From contig JAJZTH010000011.1 of assembly GCA_021849075.1 (NCBI GenBank), forward strand, positions 35,485 through 99,484: a stretch of DNA of 64,000 nucleotides, written 5' to 3'. Each line of letters starts with the position of its first letter. Positions within the stretch are counted from its first letter, which is position 1. The DNA comes from Pseudomonadota bacterium. GTDB taxonomy: Bacteria; Pseudomonadota; Alphaproteobacteria; Sphingomonadales; Sphingomonadaceae. The translations under genes were made by a program, and so were the position numbers. The notes below the pieces were generated by a model. The model ran no database searches. It was not told the origin of the DNA and saw only the letters and a list, made by a program, of their open reading frames with translations. Positions 56,301 to 63,693 of this stretch are shown here, one piece after another.

Positions 56301-56537
56301 GTGCCGACCGCCCTGTCACTGTCAGGCGACGCCGCCTGGCGCGCGCCGATGGGCATCACCGTGATCGGCGGCTTGTTGCTGTCGACGGTGCTGACGCTGG
56401 TGATCGTGCCGGCCATTTTCAGCCTGGCGATCGGCCTTGAAAGCTGGGTCGGGCCGCGTTTGGGCCGGGGTCTTTTGACCTACAAGCCGGGCGACAATGG
56501 CAAGCCGGCGCCGGGCCACACCCAACCTGCCGAATAG
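53367..56537 (+). CDS. RND efflux inner-membrane permease (AcrB-like)
   Basis: 1056 aa; LRMDVNNNPDVSFPMVSVTVSQPGAAPTELETQVT; LALSLVAGVLVDDAIVEIENI; GIVAKNSILVIDFALE. Confidence 0.95.
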   Translation: MDFRNISAWAIRNPVTPLVLFAALVMAGIVSFLRMDVNNNPDVSFPMVSVTVSQPGAAPTELETQVTQRVEAAVRGISGVDEITSFASEGQSLTNVQFQIGTPVDRAVADVKNAVDQIRSDLPDGILEPQVQRIDVDGGPIAYFSAEATDMTLEELSWYVDNTVAKRLLSISGMAAVKRGGGVSREIRVILDPAKLQAYGVTAAQVNGQLQQVNLNAAGGRTEIAGAEQSIRVLGNAASARTLGDTQIAISGGRTVKLSDLASVRDMYAEQRSLALMNGRQVTSFSLEKAKGSSDVTVYDEAMKVLDKLKKENPKVQYKQLFSSVEYTKGQYHSAMSAMIEGAVLAVVIVFLFLRDWRATMISALAIPLSAIPAFWFMDMLGFTLNGISLLALSLVAGVLVDDAIVEIENIVRHMRMGKSAYQASIDAADEIGLAVLATTMAIVAVFLPVALMPGLAGQFFIQFGMTVVVSVLMSLAVARLITPMIAAYFLKAHGEESHGEGWLMDRYMGVLRWSLEDRKAKARRAQGGFRNRTAAFFTDHRVWTLGIGILAFGATIVAFATLPMTFQPTTNTDFSQVKIETVPGSTLQQTTAITRKVADMLSADTDMVEAAFADIEPTGADIFLTLKKDRPISSVDWERKVAPKFQTVADARVNFQSQSGGGFGRDIIMMFGSDDPALLEQTANRLVHEMAAIPELRAPRVQGDMQRPEIIIKPRLDLAASMGVTTMALSQSIRIATIGDIDQNSAKFSLSDRQIPIRVALAEDSRKDIATIQNMPVPTVSGGSVPLRVVADISFGAGPTQIRRYNQIRRVVVGADLAPGIVTSQAMAKINALPLMKDLLAGKVQGVQKLNAGDAKWQAEMIQNFIIAVFSGILLVLAVLTLLYKRLMPPFVNLGSLLLAPLGGALALHVAGQPVSMPVFIGLLMLLGIVAKNSILVIDFALEEMEKGVPKKEAIIDAGHKRAQPIVMTTVAMVAGMVPTALSLSGDAAWRAPMGITVIGGLLLSTVLTLVIVPAIFSLAIGLESWVGPRLGRGLLTYKPGDNGKPAPGHTQPAE

Positions 56538-56638
56538 GGCGTGAACCGGGGCGTCGTGCATAAGGCGCTCCGGCCGCACGTTCGGGAAAAAAGAAGCGCT
56601 TGCCTGAACGAAACGGCAGCGTAACCGTTTAAACCGCC

Positions 56639-57904
56639 ATGACCCTGCTTCGCCTGCCCCGGCCCAAGGACGCCTTTGCCCCGCACCCCGCGCGGCGCAT
56701 GCGGCTGGTGGCGAGCGGCATGCTGGTGGCGATGGCGGCGCTGTTCATTGCGGCCCGCGCCACCGTGCATGTGCATCCTGCGATCGGCTTCGTTCAGGCG
56801 TTTGCCGAAGCCGCGATGGTCGGCGGGCTGGCCGACTGGTTCGCGGTGACGGCCCTGTTCCGCCATCCGCTGGGCCTGCCCATCCCCCACACCGCCATCA
56901 TCCCGCGCAACAAGGACCGGATCGGCGACACGCTGGCCGCGTTCCTGCGCGACAATTTCCTGACCCCCGCCGTGGTCGCGCGGCGCATGCGGCACATGGA
57001 TGTGGCGGCGGCGACGGGCCGGTTCCTCGCCAGTCCATCTGGAGGCGACGGGCGGCTGCGCGAGGGCGCGTCCCGGCTGATCGCCGACATATTGGAGGCG
57101 CTGGATCAGGAACGGCTGGGCGGCATGGTGAAGGGCGCGATCGGCCAGCGGCTGCGCGCGATCAACATCGGCCCGCTGATCGGTCAGGCGATCGAGGCGG
57201 CGATGCGCGACGGCCGCCATGCGCCGGTGATGAACAGCATCGTCCTGTGGGCCGACCGGACGCTGGAGGCCAATGAACATCTGATCCGGCAGATGGTGCA
57301 TGAACGCGCGGGCAAAATGCTGCGCTGGACCGGGCTGGACGAAAATCTGGCCAATGCGATCCTGAACGGCCTGCGCAAACTGTTGTCCGACATGGCCGAA
57401 GACCCCGGCCATCCGCTGCGGCTGAAGGCGGAGGAAGGCATGGCGAAGCTGGCGTTCGACCTGCAATATGATCTGGAGATGCAGGCGAAGGCCGCGCAGA
57501 TTCGCGACGAGATACTCGACAATCCGGCAATGCAGCGCTGGATCGACGGATTGTGGGAACAGGCGCGCGCCGGGTTGCTGCGCGCGGTGCGCGATCCGGG
57601 CAAGGCGATGGCCGGGCGCCTCGGCGAAGCGCTGCGCGCGCTGGGCGGCACGTTGCAGCAGGAGGCCGGGCTGCGGCTGGTGATCAACCGCTTCGTGCGA
57701 CGCGCGGCCGTGGGCGCGGCGGCCAGCTATGGCGACGCGATCGTGCGGCTGGTGAGCGACACGGTGCGCAGCTGGGACGCGGGCACCGTCACCAGCCGGC
57801 TGGAGCATGCGGTCGGCCGCGACCTGCAATATATCCGCATCAACGGCACGCTGGTCGGCGGACTGGTGGGGCTGGCCATCCACGCGGTCGACACGTTCTT
57901 TTAG
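56639..57904 (+). CDS. DUF445 family membrane protein
   Basis: GGLADWFAVTALFRHPLGLPIPHTAIIPRNKDRIGDTLAAFLRDNFLTP. Confidence 0.92.
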   Translation: MTLLRLPRPKDAFAPHPARRMRLVASGMLVAMAALFIAARATVHVHPAIGFVQAFAEAAMVGGLADWFAVTALFRHPLGLPIPHTAIIPRNKDRIGDTLAAFLRDNFLTPAVVARRMRHMDVAAATGRFLASPSGGDGRLREGASRLIADILEALDQERLGGMVKGAIGQRLRAINIGPLIGQAIEAAMRDGRHAPVMNSIVLWADRTLEANEHLIRQMVHERAGKMLRWTGLDENLANAILNGLRKLLSDMAEDPGHPLRLKAEEGMAKLAFDLQYDLEMQAKAAQIRDEILDNPAMQRWIDGLWEQARAGLLRAVRDPGKAMAGRLGEALRALGGTLQQEAGLRLVINRFVRRAAVGAAASYGDAIVRLVSDTVRSWDAGTVTSRLEHAVGRDLQYIRINGTLVGGLVGLAIHAVDTFF

Positions 57905-57912
57905 GAAGAACG

Positions 57913-57989
57913 GCACCGGCCCGCTCCCCCGCCCGGCCACCCATCAGGATACCATATCTGGGTGGCCGGGCGGGGGAGCGGGCCGGTGC
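57913..57989. repeat. Perfect 31-bp inverted repeat, 15-nt loop
   Basis: gcaccggcccgctcccccgcccggccaccca-tcaggataccatatc-tgggtggccgggcgggggagcgggccggtgc. Confidence 0.9.
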
Positions 57990-57995
57990 GGCATC

Positions 57996-58019
57996 GAACA
58001 TGCGCGCCAGCGCATGTTC
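57996..58019. repeat. Second adjacent hairpin (10-bp perfect stem, 4-nt loop)
   Basis: gaacatgcgc-gcca-gcgcatgttc, followed by taaaaaa. Confidence 0.75.
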
Positions 58020-58119
58020 TAAAAAACCGTCGCCGGCTGAGCCCGCCTGTGCGCGGTAGAAACGGGTCGTGCTATGGTGCGGCCGGGAGGGTCGCGGCCG
58101 ATGGCTTATTGGAGGCATG

Positions 58120-58249
58120 ACCCCGTTAAAAAACGTGGCCCGTGGGTGTTTGCGTACTTGAGAGTGGTGACGCCGTTTTGCGGCGATCCCGGTTAGGAAG
58201 ATGACGTTTAGCATCGCCCATACCCTCCTGTTTTGAAGGAGGACTTGGA
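58120..58249 (+). ncRNA. Candidate IS110 bridge-RNA region (hypothesis; limits approximate)
   Basis: Nested stems: cgtt/aacg; gcgt...acgc enclosing 14 nt; cgccg/cggcg; ggcgat(58182-58187)/atcgcc(58213-58218) enclosing 25 nt; cctcct/aggagg. Confidence 0.45.
58224..58242 (+). promoter_or_regulatory. Hairpin sequestering the Shine-Dalgarno of the IS110 recombinase
   Basis: cctcct-gttttga-aggagg, 7 nt before the ATG at 58250. Confidence 0.7.
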
Positions 58250-59608
58250 ATGGAACGATCAAAATCTGGCGCGTTGTCCATGGTCAATCCACGCGCTGCT
58301 GCCATCGACATTGGATCGACCATGCATATGGCGGCCATAAATCCGAACGCCGATGATGATCCGGTACGAGCGTTTGGGACATTCACCGGCGATCTCCAAG
58401 ATATGGCTCGCTGGTTCAAGGCATATGGCGTCACGACTGTCGCGATGGAATCGACCGGTGTTTACTGGATTCCAGCCTATGAAGTGCTTGAAGGACATGG
58501 CTTTGAGGTGATCCTGGTCAATGCGCGATATGCCAAGAATGTACCGGGTCGCAAAACCGACGTCAGCGACGCTGCATGGTTGCAACGCCTGCACAGCTAC
58601 GGGCTGCTGCGGGGGAGTTTCCGTCCCGAGGCGGGAGTGGCGACTATGCGTGCCTATCTACGGCAGCGCGAGCGGCTGATCGAATACGCCGCCTCGCATA
58701 TTCAGCACATGCAAAAGGCGCTGATGGAAATGAATGTGCAACTCCATCACGTCGTCTCTGACATCACCGGCGTGACGGGCATGCGGATCATCAGAGCCAT
58801 TGTGAACGGGGAACGTACGCCCAGTACGCTGGCGCAAATGCGTGACGTCCGATGCCACGCGACGATTGAGACCATCTGTGCCGCCTTATCAGGGAACTGG
58901 CGGGACGAGCACATCTTCGCGCTCGGCCAGTCCCTGGCCCTATTCGATTTCTACCAAACCAAAATTCTCGAATGTGATCGAAAGCTTGAAGTCGCGCTCA
59001 AGGCGCTCGAAATCGACAACGGCCATGACGTTCGCCACCTTCCAAAAGTCCGGACCAAAGGGCGACAGGTGAACACGCCTGACTTTGAGGTCCGCTCCGC
59101 TCTGTATCGCGTGCTGGGCGTGGACCTGACGCAGATCCACGGAATTGGCCCATCGCTCGCGCTCAAACTGGTCGGAGAGTGCGGCACCGATCTTGCGGCA
59201 TGGCCCAGTTCGAAGCACTTTACGTCCTGGCTGTGCCTGGCGCCGGGCAACAAGATATCGGGCGGTAAATTGCTGTCGTCGAAAACTCGACGATCTTCGA
59301 GCCGCGCTGCAGCACTCCTGCGTCTGGCCGCAACCACCATCGGTCGAAGTGACACCGCGCTGGGCGCTTTTTACCGAAGGCTGTCGGCGCGCGCTGGAAA
59401 AGCAAAAGCGGTCACCGCGACCGCACGCAAAATCGCGGTGCTGTTCTATAACAGCCTTCGCTACGGCATGGCGTATCATGATCCTGGTGCTTCACAATAT
59501 GAGGAGCGCTATCGCAGCCGGGTGATCGGAAATCTGCAGCGCCGCGCCAAGGCCTTCGGCTTCATCCTGCATGAGATGCCTGCGGAACCTGATACGGCTG
59601 TTTCTTAG
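58250..59608 (+). CDS. IS110-family transposase/recombinase (DEDD)
   Basis: AAIDIGSTMHMAA, VAMESTGVYW, GRKTDVSDAAWLQRLH; C-terminal IHGIGPSLALKLVGECG...LAPGNKISGGKLLSSKTRR... Confidence 0.96.
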   Translation: MERSKSGALSMVNPRAAAIDIGSTMHMAAINPNADDDPVRAFGTFTGDLQDMARWFKAYGVTTVAMESTGVYWIPAYEVLEGHGFEVILVNARYAKNVPGRKTDVSDAAWLQRLHSYGLLRGSFRPEAGVATMRAYLRQRERLIEYAASHIQHMQKALMEMNVQLHHVVSDITGVTGMRIIRAIVNGERTPSTLAQMRDVRCHATIETICAALSGNWRDEHIFALGQSLALFDFYQTKILECDRKLEVALKALEIDNGHDVRHLPKVRTKGRQVNTPDFEVRSALYRVLGVDLTQIHGIGPSLALKLVGECGTDLAAWPSSKHFTSWLCLAPGNKISGGKLLSSKTRRSSSRAAALLRLAATTIGRSDTALGAFYRRLSARAGKAKAVTATARKIAVLFYNSLRYGMAYHDPGASQYEERYRSRVIGNLQRRAKAFGFILHEMPAEPDTAVS

Positions 59609-59702
59609 GAATGCCGGGGTGCACCGGGCCAAAACGACGCACCCCGGCGGAACCGGCCGCCCTGCAGAGGAGAGAAGGCAGCCGGATCCTTTCCGAAAAA
59701 TC

Positions 59703-60281
59703 CTATTCGCCCGGTGGCGGGCCTTCTCCTGCGGGTGGCGGGGGCGGCAGTTCATCGGCGGTCAGCACGCCGTCGCCATTGCGATCCTGATCGGCGAACA
59801 GGGCGAGCGCGGGGCCAAGAAATTCGCTGCGGTCGATCTGACCATCGTCATTGGCGTCTTCGGGATAGGGCATGGCGCGGCCGGGCGACGGCGGGCGGCC
59901 TTCTGCACGATCGCCGGCCGGGGGGCGACCACCAGGCGGAGGCCCGCCGGGCCGGGGGCCGCTTGCGCCGCCTGGTGGACCAGCGCGGCCACCGCGATTT
60001 CCGCCCGGTCCGCGACCTTCGTCCCTGCCCGCATTGGCCGATGCCCGTTCGCGGTCATGGCCCAGCATGCGCTGCATCGCCTGCACCGGGACCAACCCGT
60101 CACCATCCTGATCCATCAGGCCGAAGCGGCGATCCATATAGGCGCTCATTTCGTCGCGAGTGATGCGGCCATCGCCATCGGCATCGGCCGCCCAGGGACC
60201 GCCTTGAGGGGCGGCGGGCTGCGCCGGCAAGGGCGCTGAGACAGCGAGTAAGACAGGTAAAGCGATAAGGCGCGACGGCAT
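59703..60281 (-). CDS. EF-hand domain protein with Gly/Pro-rich linker, secreted
   Basis: Signal peptide; DADGDGRITRDE, DQDGDGLVPVQ, DANDDGQIDRSEF, DRNGDGVLTADEL. Confidence 0.88.
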   Translation of the reverse strand: MPSRLIALPVLLAVSAPLPAQPAAPQGGPWAADADGDGRITRDEMSAYMDRRFGLMDQDGDGLVPVQAMQRMLGHDRERASANAGRDEGRGPGGNRGGRAGPPGGASGPRPGGPPPGGRPPAGDRAEGRPPSPGRAMPYPEDANDDGQIDRSEFLGPALALFADQDRNGDGVLTADELPPPPPAGEGPPPGE

Positions 60282-60361
60282 GGAGGCTCCTGCGAGGATG
60301 ATCCCTGTTGTCCGCCAGTTCGCACCCCTGTTTTGCCGGCATATGTCGCGAGGAAGCGCTT

Positions 60362-60448
60362 ATGTTGCAGTTCCACAAAATTAATGTTGCAACATATCAT
60401 TAAATGATGTTGTATCATTTCATCATCGAGTCCCGGACGGTGCAACAT
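60362..60448. promoter_or_regulatory. Operator-like cluster in divergent EF-hand/tonB promoter region
   Basis: atgttgca (60362), atgttgcaacat palindrome (60384-60395), atcattaaatgat dyad, atgttgta (60407), tgcaacat (60441). Confidence 0.5.
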
Positions 60449-60572
60449 CGGGGGGCGATGAAGGGTGCAATGACCCGAACTGACGGCAGGCACGGCAGAG
60501 CGGCGCATGATGCGCCAGCGCATGCAGGGCAGGGTGTCAGATGCCGGGTGCGAGAGGCGGAGGAGCCGGACG

Positions 60573-61262
60573 ATGCGACCGATGGCAATGCAGACGATGA
60601 GCGGCAACGGAGAATCGCGCTATGGCGCGGCGCGCAAATCGCCGCTGGGACTGGGCGGGACGGTGGCGGTCCATGCGATCGTGATCGGCGCATTCCTGCT
60701 GATCCCCAAGGAGGTCATGGAGGTCATCGCCAACAAACCCTTCATAGGCACCAATATACCCCTGTCGCCGCCGCCCGAACCGGTCGTGGAGAAGAAAGCC
60801 GATCCCAAGATCCAAACCCGGTCGCAACCCAGCCCACGGCCCACCGCCACCGAGCCGGTCATTCCGCTGCCTTCGGACGATCCCGTCATCACCGGATCGC
60901 CCCAATCGGGCGCAGGCGCCGATCCCGTCCCGACCATTCCCCTGCCCCCGATTGATCCCCCGCATACGCCAGTGCTGACCGACCCGTCGATCGACCCGCG
61001 CGCGATGGGCGCGTTCCAGCCCGACTATCCCGGCACGATGATCCGGCAGGGGGTGGAAGGAACGGTGACGGTGCGCGTGACCATCAGCCCCGAAGGCCGG
61101 GTCGCGGCGATCGAGAAGATTTCCGCCACCGACGAAAGCTTCTGGATCGCAACCCAGCGCCACGCGATGCGCAAATGGCGGTTCCGCCCGGCAACGCGCG
61201 ACGGCGTGGCGATCATCTCGACCAAGGTGCTGACGGTGCGCTTCACGCTGACCGATCGATAA
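60573..61262 (+). CDS. tonB: TonB family energy transducer
   Basis: Single N-terminal TM, Pro-rich spacer, C-terminal YPGTMIRQGVEGTVTVRVTISPEGRVAAIEKISATDESF; SD aggag at -9. Confidence 0.9.
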   Translation: MRPMAMQTMSGNGESRYGAARKSPLGLGGTVAVHAIVIGAFLLIPKEVMEVIANKPFIGTNIPLSPPPEPVVEKKADPKIQTRSQPSPRPTATEPVIPLPSDDPVITGSPQSGAGADPVPTIPLPPIDPPHTPVLTDPSIDPRAMGAFQPDYPGTMIRQGVEGTVTVRVTISPEGRVAAIEKISATDESFWIATQRHAMRKWRFRPATRDGVAIISTKVLTVRFTLTDR

Positions 61263-61309
61263 CGGGTCGCCCGCCCCTTCCCGCGTGGAAGGGGCCGGAA
61301 AGGAGAGGC

Positions 61310-61846
61310 ATGATGGAGCATTTTGCATCTGCGCCCGCCCTGCCCTATAAGGGCGGCATGGCGATCTTTCCCCGTCCCGTTTCCCCTAAGAGCGCGCTTG
61401 GCGACTTCTGGGGCTATTTCCGTCAGCAGCGGCAGCATAAATGGCCGCTGCTGGGCCTGTCCGTCGCGATGACATGGGTGATCGTGTGGGCGTTCGTGGT
61501 CGATGCCAACACCAACACGATGCCGACCCGCAACAAGATCATCTATGTCCAGAGCTGGGACGCGAACCGGTCCGACGCGGCGGTGATCCTGCAACAGAAG
61601 ATCGACTTCGCCAAGCGCGAGGCGGCGTTGCAGAAGGATCAGAAGAAGATGCAGGGCTATGCCGACGCCTTCGGCATCGAATGGCGCGAGGAGGAAGCGC
61701 GCAACACCGCCAAGCGCAAGGAAGCGGTGAAGGCGATCGACGCGATGCTGGACGAACGGCTGGCGAAGGCGGAAGCGGCGGACAAGACGGTGGGCAGGAC
61801 GGCGGACGGGGCCATGCCCAAAGCCGCCGAAACTGCCAAACCCTGA
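61310..61846 (+). CDS. Hypothetical single-TM protein
   Basis: MMEHFASAPALPYKGG...WPLLGLSVAMTWVIVWAFVVDANTNTMPTRNKIIYVQSWDANRSDAAVILQQKIDFAKRE; SD aaaggagagg. Confidence 0.8.
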   Translation: MMEHFASAPALPYKGGMAIFPRPVSPKSALGDFWGYFRQQRQHKWPLLGLSVAMTWVIVWAFVVDANTNTMPTRNKIIYVQSWDANRSDAAVILQQKIDFAKREAALQKDQKKMQGYADAFGIEWREEEARNTAKRKEAVKAIDAMLDERLAKAEAADKTVGRTADGAMPKAAETAKP

Positions 61847-61857
61847 CCCCCGCCGCC

Positions 61858-62841
61858 ATGCCATCGCCCACAGACGACCGCCGCTATATGGCGGCCGCCA
61901 TCGCCCTGTCCGGGCGCGGGCGCGGCCTATCCACCCCCAATCCCAATGTCGGCTGCCTGATCGTGAAGGACGGGCATGTCGTCGGGCGCGGATGGACCCA
62001 GAAGGGCGGCCGCCCCCATGCCGAGGCGCAGGCGCTGGAGCAGGCGATGGACCGGGCGCGCGGAGCCACCGCCTATGTAACGCTGGAACCCTGTTTCCAT
62101 CTGTCCCCGCGCGGGCCACGCTGCGCCGACCTGATGGTGCGGGCCGGCGTGGCCCGCGTGGTGATTGCGCTGCGCGATCCCGACCCCCGCACCGACGGGC
62201 AGGGCGCGGCCTGGCTGCGCGATCGGGGCATATCGGTCGAGATGGGCCTGATGGCGCAGGAAGCGGCGCGCGCCATGGCCGGCTTCGTGTTGCGCCAGAC
62301 GCTGGGCCGGCCGCATGTGACGGTGAAGCTGGGCGTGTCGATCGACGGCCGGATCGCACTGAAGGACGGCACGAGCCGCTGGATCACCGGGCCGGATGCC
62401 CGCGCCCATGCCCATATGGAGCGGGCGCGGCATGACGCGATATTGGTGGGCGGCGGCACGCTGCGCGCCGATGCGCCGCGGCTGGACGTGCGGCTGCGCG
62501 GACTGGAGGATCGATCGCCACGCCGGTTGCTGCTGAGCCGCAGGGATGCGCCCAAAGGGTGGGACCGGATCGGCGCGCCCGAAGAGGTCGCCGCGCTGCA
62601 ACGGGTGGACCATCTGCTGGTCGAGGGTGGGGCGGAAACCGCCGCCGCCTTCCTGCGGGCCGATCTGGTCGACCGGCTGATGCTCTATCGCGCGCCGATC
62701 ATCATCGGCGCGGGACTGGCGGGGATTGGCGACATCGGCCTTACCGAACTGGCGCAGGCGCATGGACGCTGGCGCATGACCGATGCGCGCGCGCTGGGCG
62801 TCGACCGGCTGGAGGTTTACGAGCGGGTTCGGAGCGCCTAG
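61858..62841 (+). CDS. ribD: Bifunctional riboflavin deaminase/reductase
   Basis: MPSPTDDRRYMAAAIALSGRGRGLSTPNPNVGCLIVKDG; PHAEAQALEQA; TLEPCFHLSPRGPRCAD. Confidence 0.95.
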   Translation: MPSPTDDRRYMAAAIALSGRGRGLSTPNPNVGCLIVKDGHVVGRGWTQKGGRPHAEAQALEQAMDRARGATAYVTLEPCFHLSPRGPRCADLMVRAGVARVVIALRDPDPRTDGQGAAWLRDRGISVEMGLMAQEAARAMAGFVLRQTLGRPHVTVKLGVSIDGRIALKDGTSRWITGPDARAHAHMERARHDAILVGGGTLRADAPRLDVRLRGLEDRSPRRLLLSRRDAPKGWDRIGAPEEVAALQRVDHLLVEGGAETAAAFLRADLVDRLMLYRAPIIIGAGLAGIGDIGLTELAQAHGRWRMTDARALGVDRLEVYERVRSA

Positions 62842-62860
62842 ATCACGGACCAACATTAAT

Positions 62861-62941
62861 GCCCGTTCGGGCTGAACCTGTCGAAGCCCACCCCTTTTGT
62901 GGAAAAAAGAAACGGCCCTTCGACAAGCTCAGGGCGAACGG
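62861..62941. repeat. REP-like palindromic intergenic repeat (two arms)
   Basis: gcccgttcgggctgaacctgtcgaagcc ... ggcccttcgacaagctcagggcgaacgg; same family as 5663-5757 and 11122-11159. Confidence 0.85.
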
Positions 62942-62963
62942 ATGTCTGGGAAATCCTGCAACC

Positions 62964-63575
62964 ATGTTCACCGGCATCATCACCGACATCGGCACCATCC
63001 GCACCCATGAGCAGCGCGGCGACCTGCGCCTGATCATCGGTTGCGCCTATGCGATGGATGGCGTCGCGATCGGCGCGTCGATCGCCTGTTCGGGCGCCTG
63101 CCTGACGGTGGTGGAAAAGGGCGCGGACTGGTTTGCGGTCGACCTGTCGGCCGAAACGGTGGCGCGCACCGCGCCGGGCCTGTGGGAAGAAGGCGGGCGG
63201 CTCAACCTGGAACGCGCGCTGAAGGTCGGCGACGAACTGGGCGGGCATATCGTCACCGGCCATGTCGACGGCATCGGCCATCTGGTGTCAGCGACGCGGG
63301 AGGGCGATTCGACCCGTCTGGTCATCCGCGCACCCAAGGAATTGGCGGCGGCGCTGGCGGCGAAGGGGTCCATCACGGTCGACGGCATTTCGCTGACGGT
63401 GAACGGCGTAGAGGATCAGGCCGACGGCAGCGTCGATTTCGGCCTGAACATCATTCCACACACCGCCGCCGCGACGACGCTGGACGCTCTGGTCGAAGGC
63501 CGCGCCTTCAATCTGGAGATCGATGTGCTGGCCCGCTATCTCGACCGGATGCAGAGCCTGCGCGCGAAGGGATGA
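62964..63575 (+). CDS. ribE: Riboflavin synthase alpha subunit
   Basis: MFTGIITDIGTIRTHEQRGDLRLIIGC; ASIACSGACLTVV; HIVTGHVDGIG. Confidence 0.95.
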   Translation: MFTGIITDIGTIRTHEQRGDLRLIIGCAYAMDGVAIGASIACSGACLTVVEKGADWFAVDLSAETVARTAPGLWEEGGRLNLERALKVGDELGGHIVTGHVDGIGHLVSATREGDSTRLVIRAPKELAAALAAKGSITVDGISLTVNGVEDQADGSVDFGLNIIPHTAAATTLDALVEGRAFNLEIDVLARYLDRMQSLRAKG

Positions 63576-63617
63576 TCGCGCCACGGACAGGAAAATGATC
63601 GGACGACAGCCTTATGC

Positions 63618-63657
63618 TGTGATTACCTACTTGAAATAATCACACTACAATGTGATA
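63618..63657. promoter_or_regulatory. Operator-like dyad upstream of ribB
   Basis: tgtgatta-N11-taatcaca (perfect 8-bp arms), followed by a third half-site tgtgata at 63651. Confidence 0.5.
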
Positions 63658-63693
63658 TCGACGCCAATCCCATGAAGGGAAGGAGTCGTTTTC

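Larger units (their letters stand above)
58100..59650 (+). mobile_element. IS110-family insertion sequence (approximate limits)
   Basis: Intact DEDD recombinase ORF with a longer non-coding 5' side and a short 3' side, inserted between convergent DUF445 and EF-hand genes; exact ends not determined. Confidence 0.8.

Noticed and set aside
57840-58262. 140-aa minus-strand ORF across the DUF445-IS110 gap
   Set aside because: Runs through the inverted repeats and IS leader; no start signal or family resemblance.
61262-61858. FMN riboswitch ahead of rib genes
   Set aside because: No RFN-like conserved blocks seen in the gaps before ribD, ribE or ribB.
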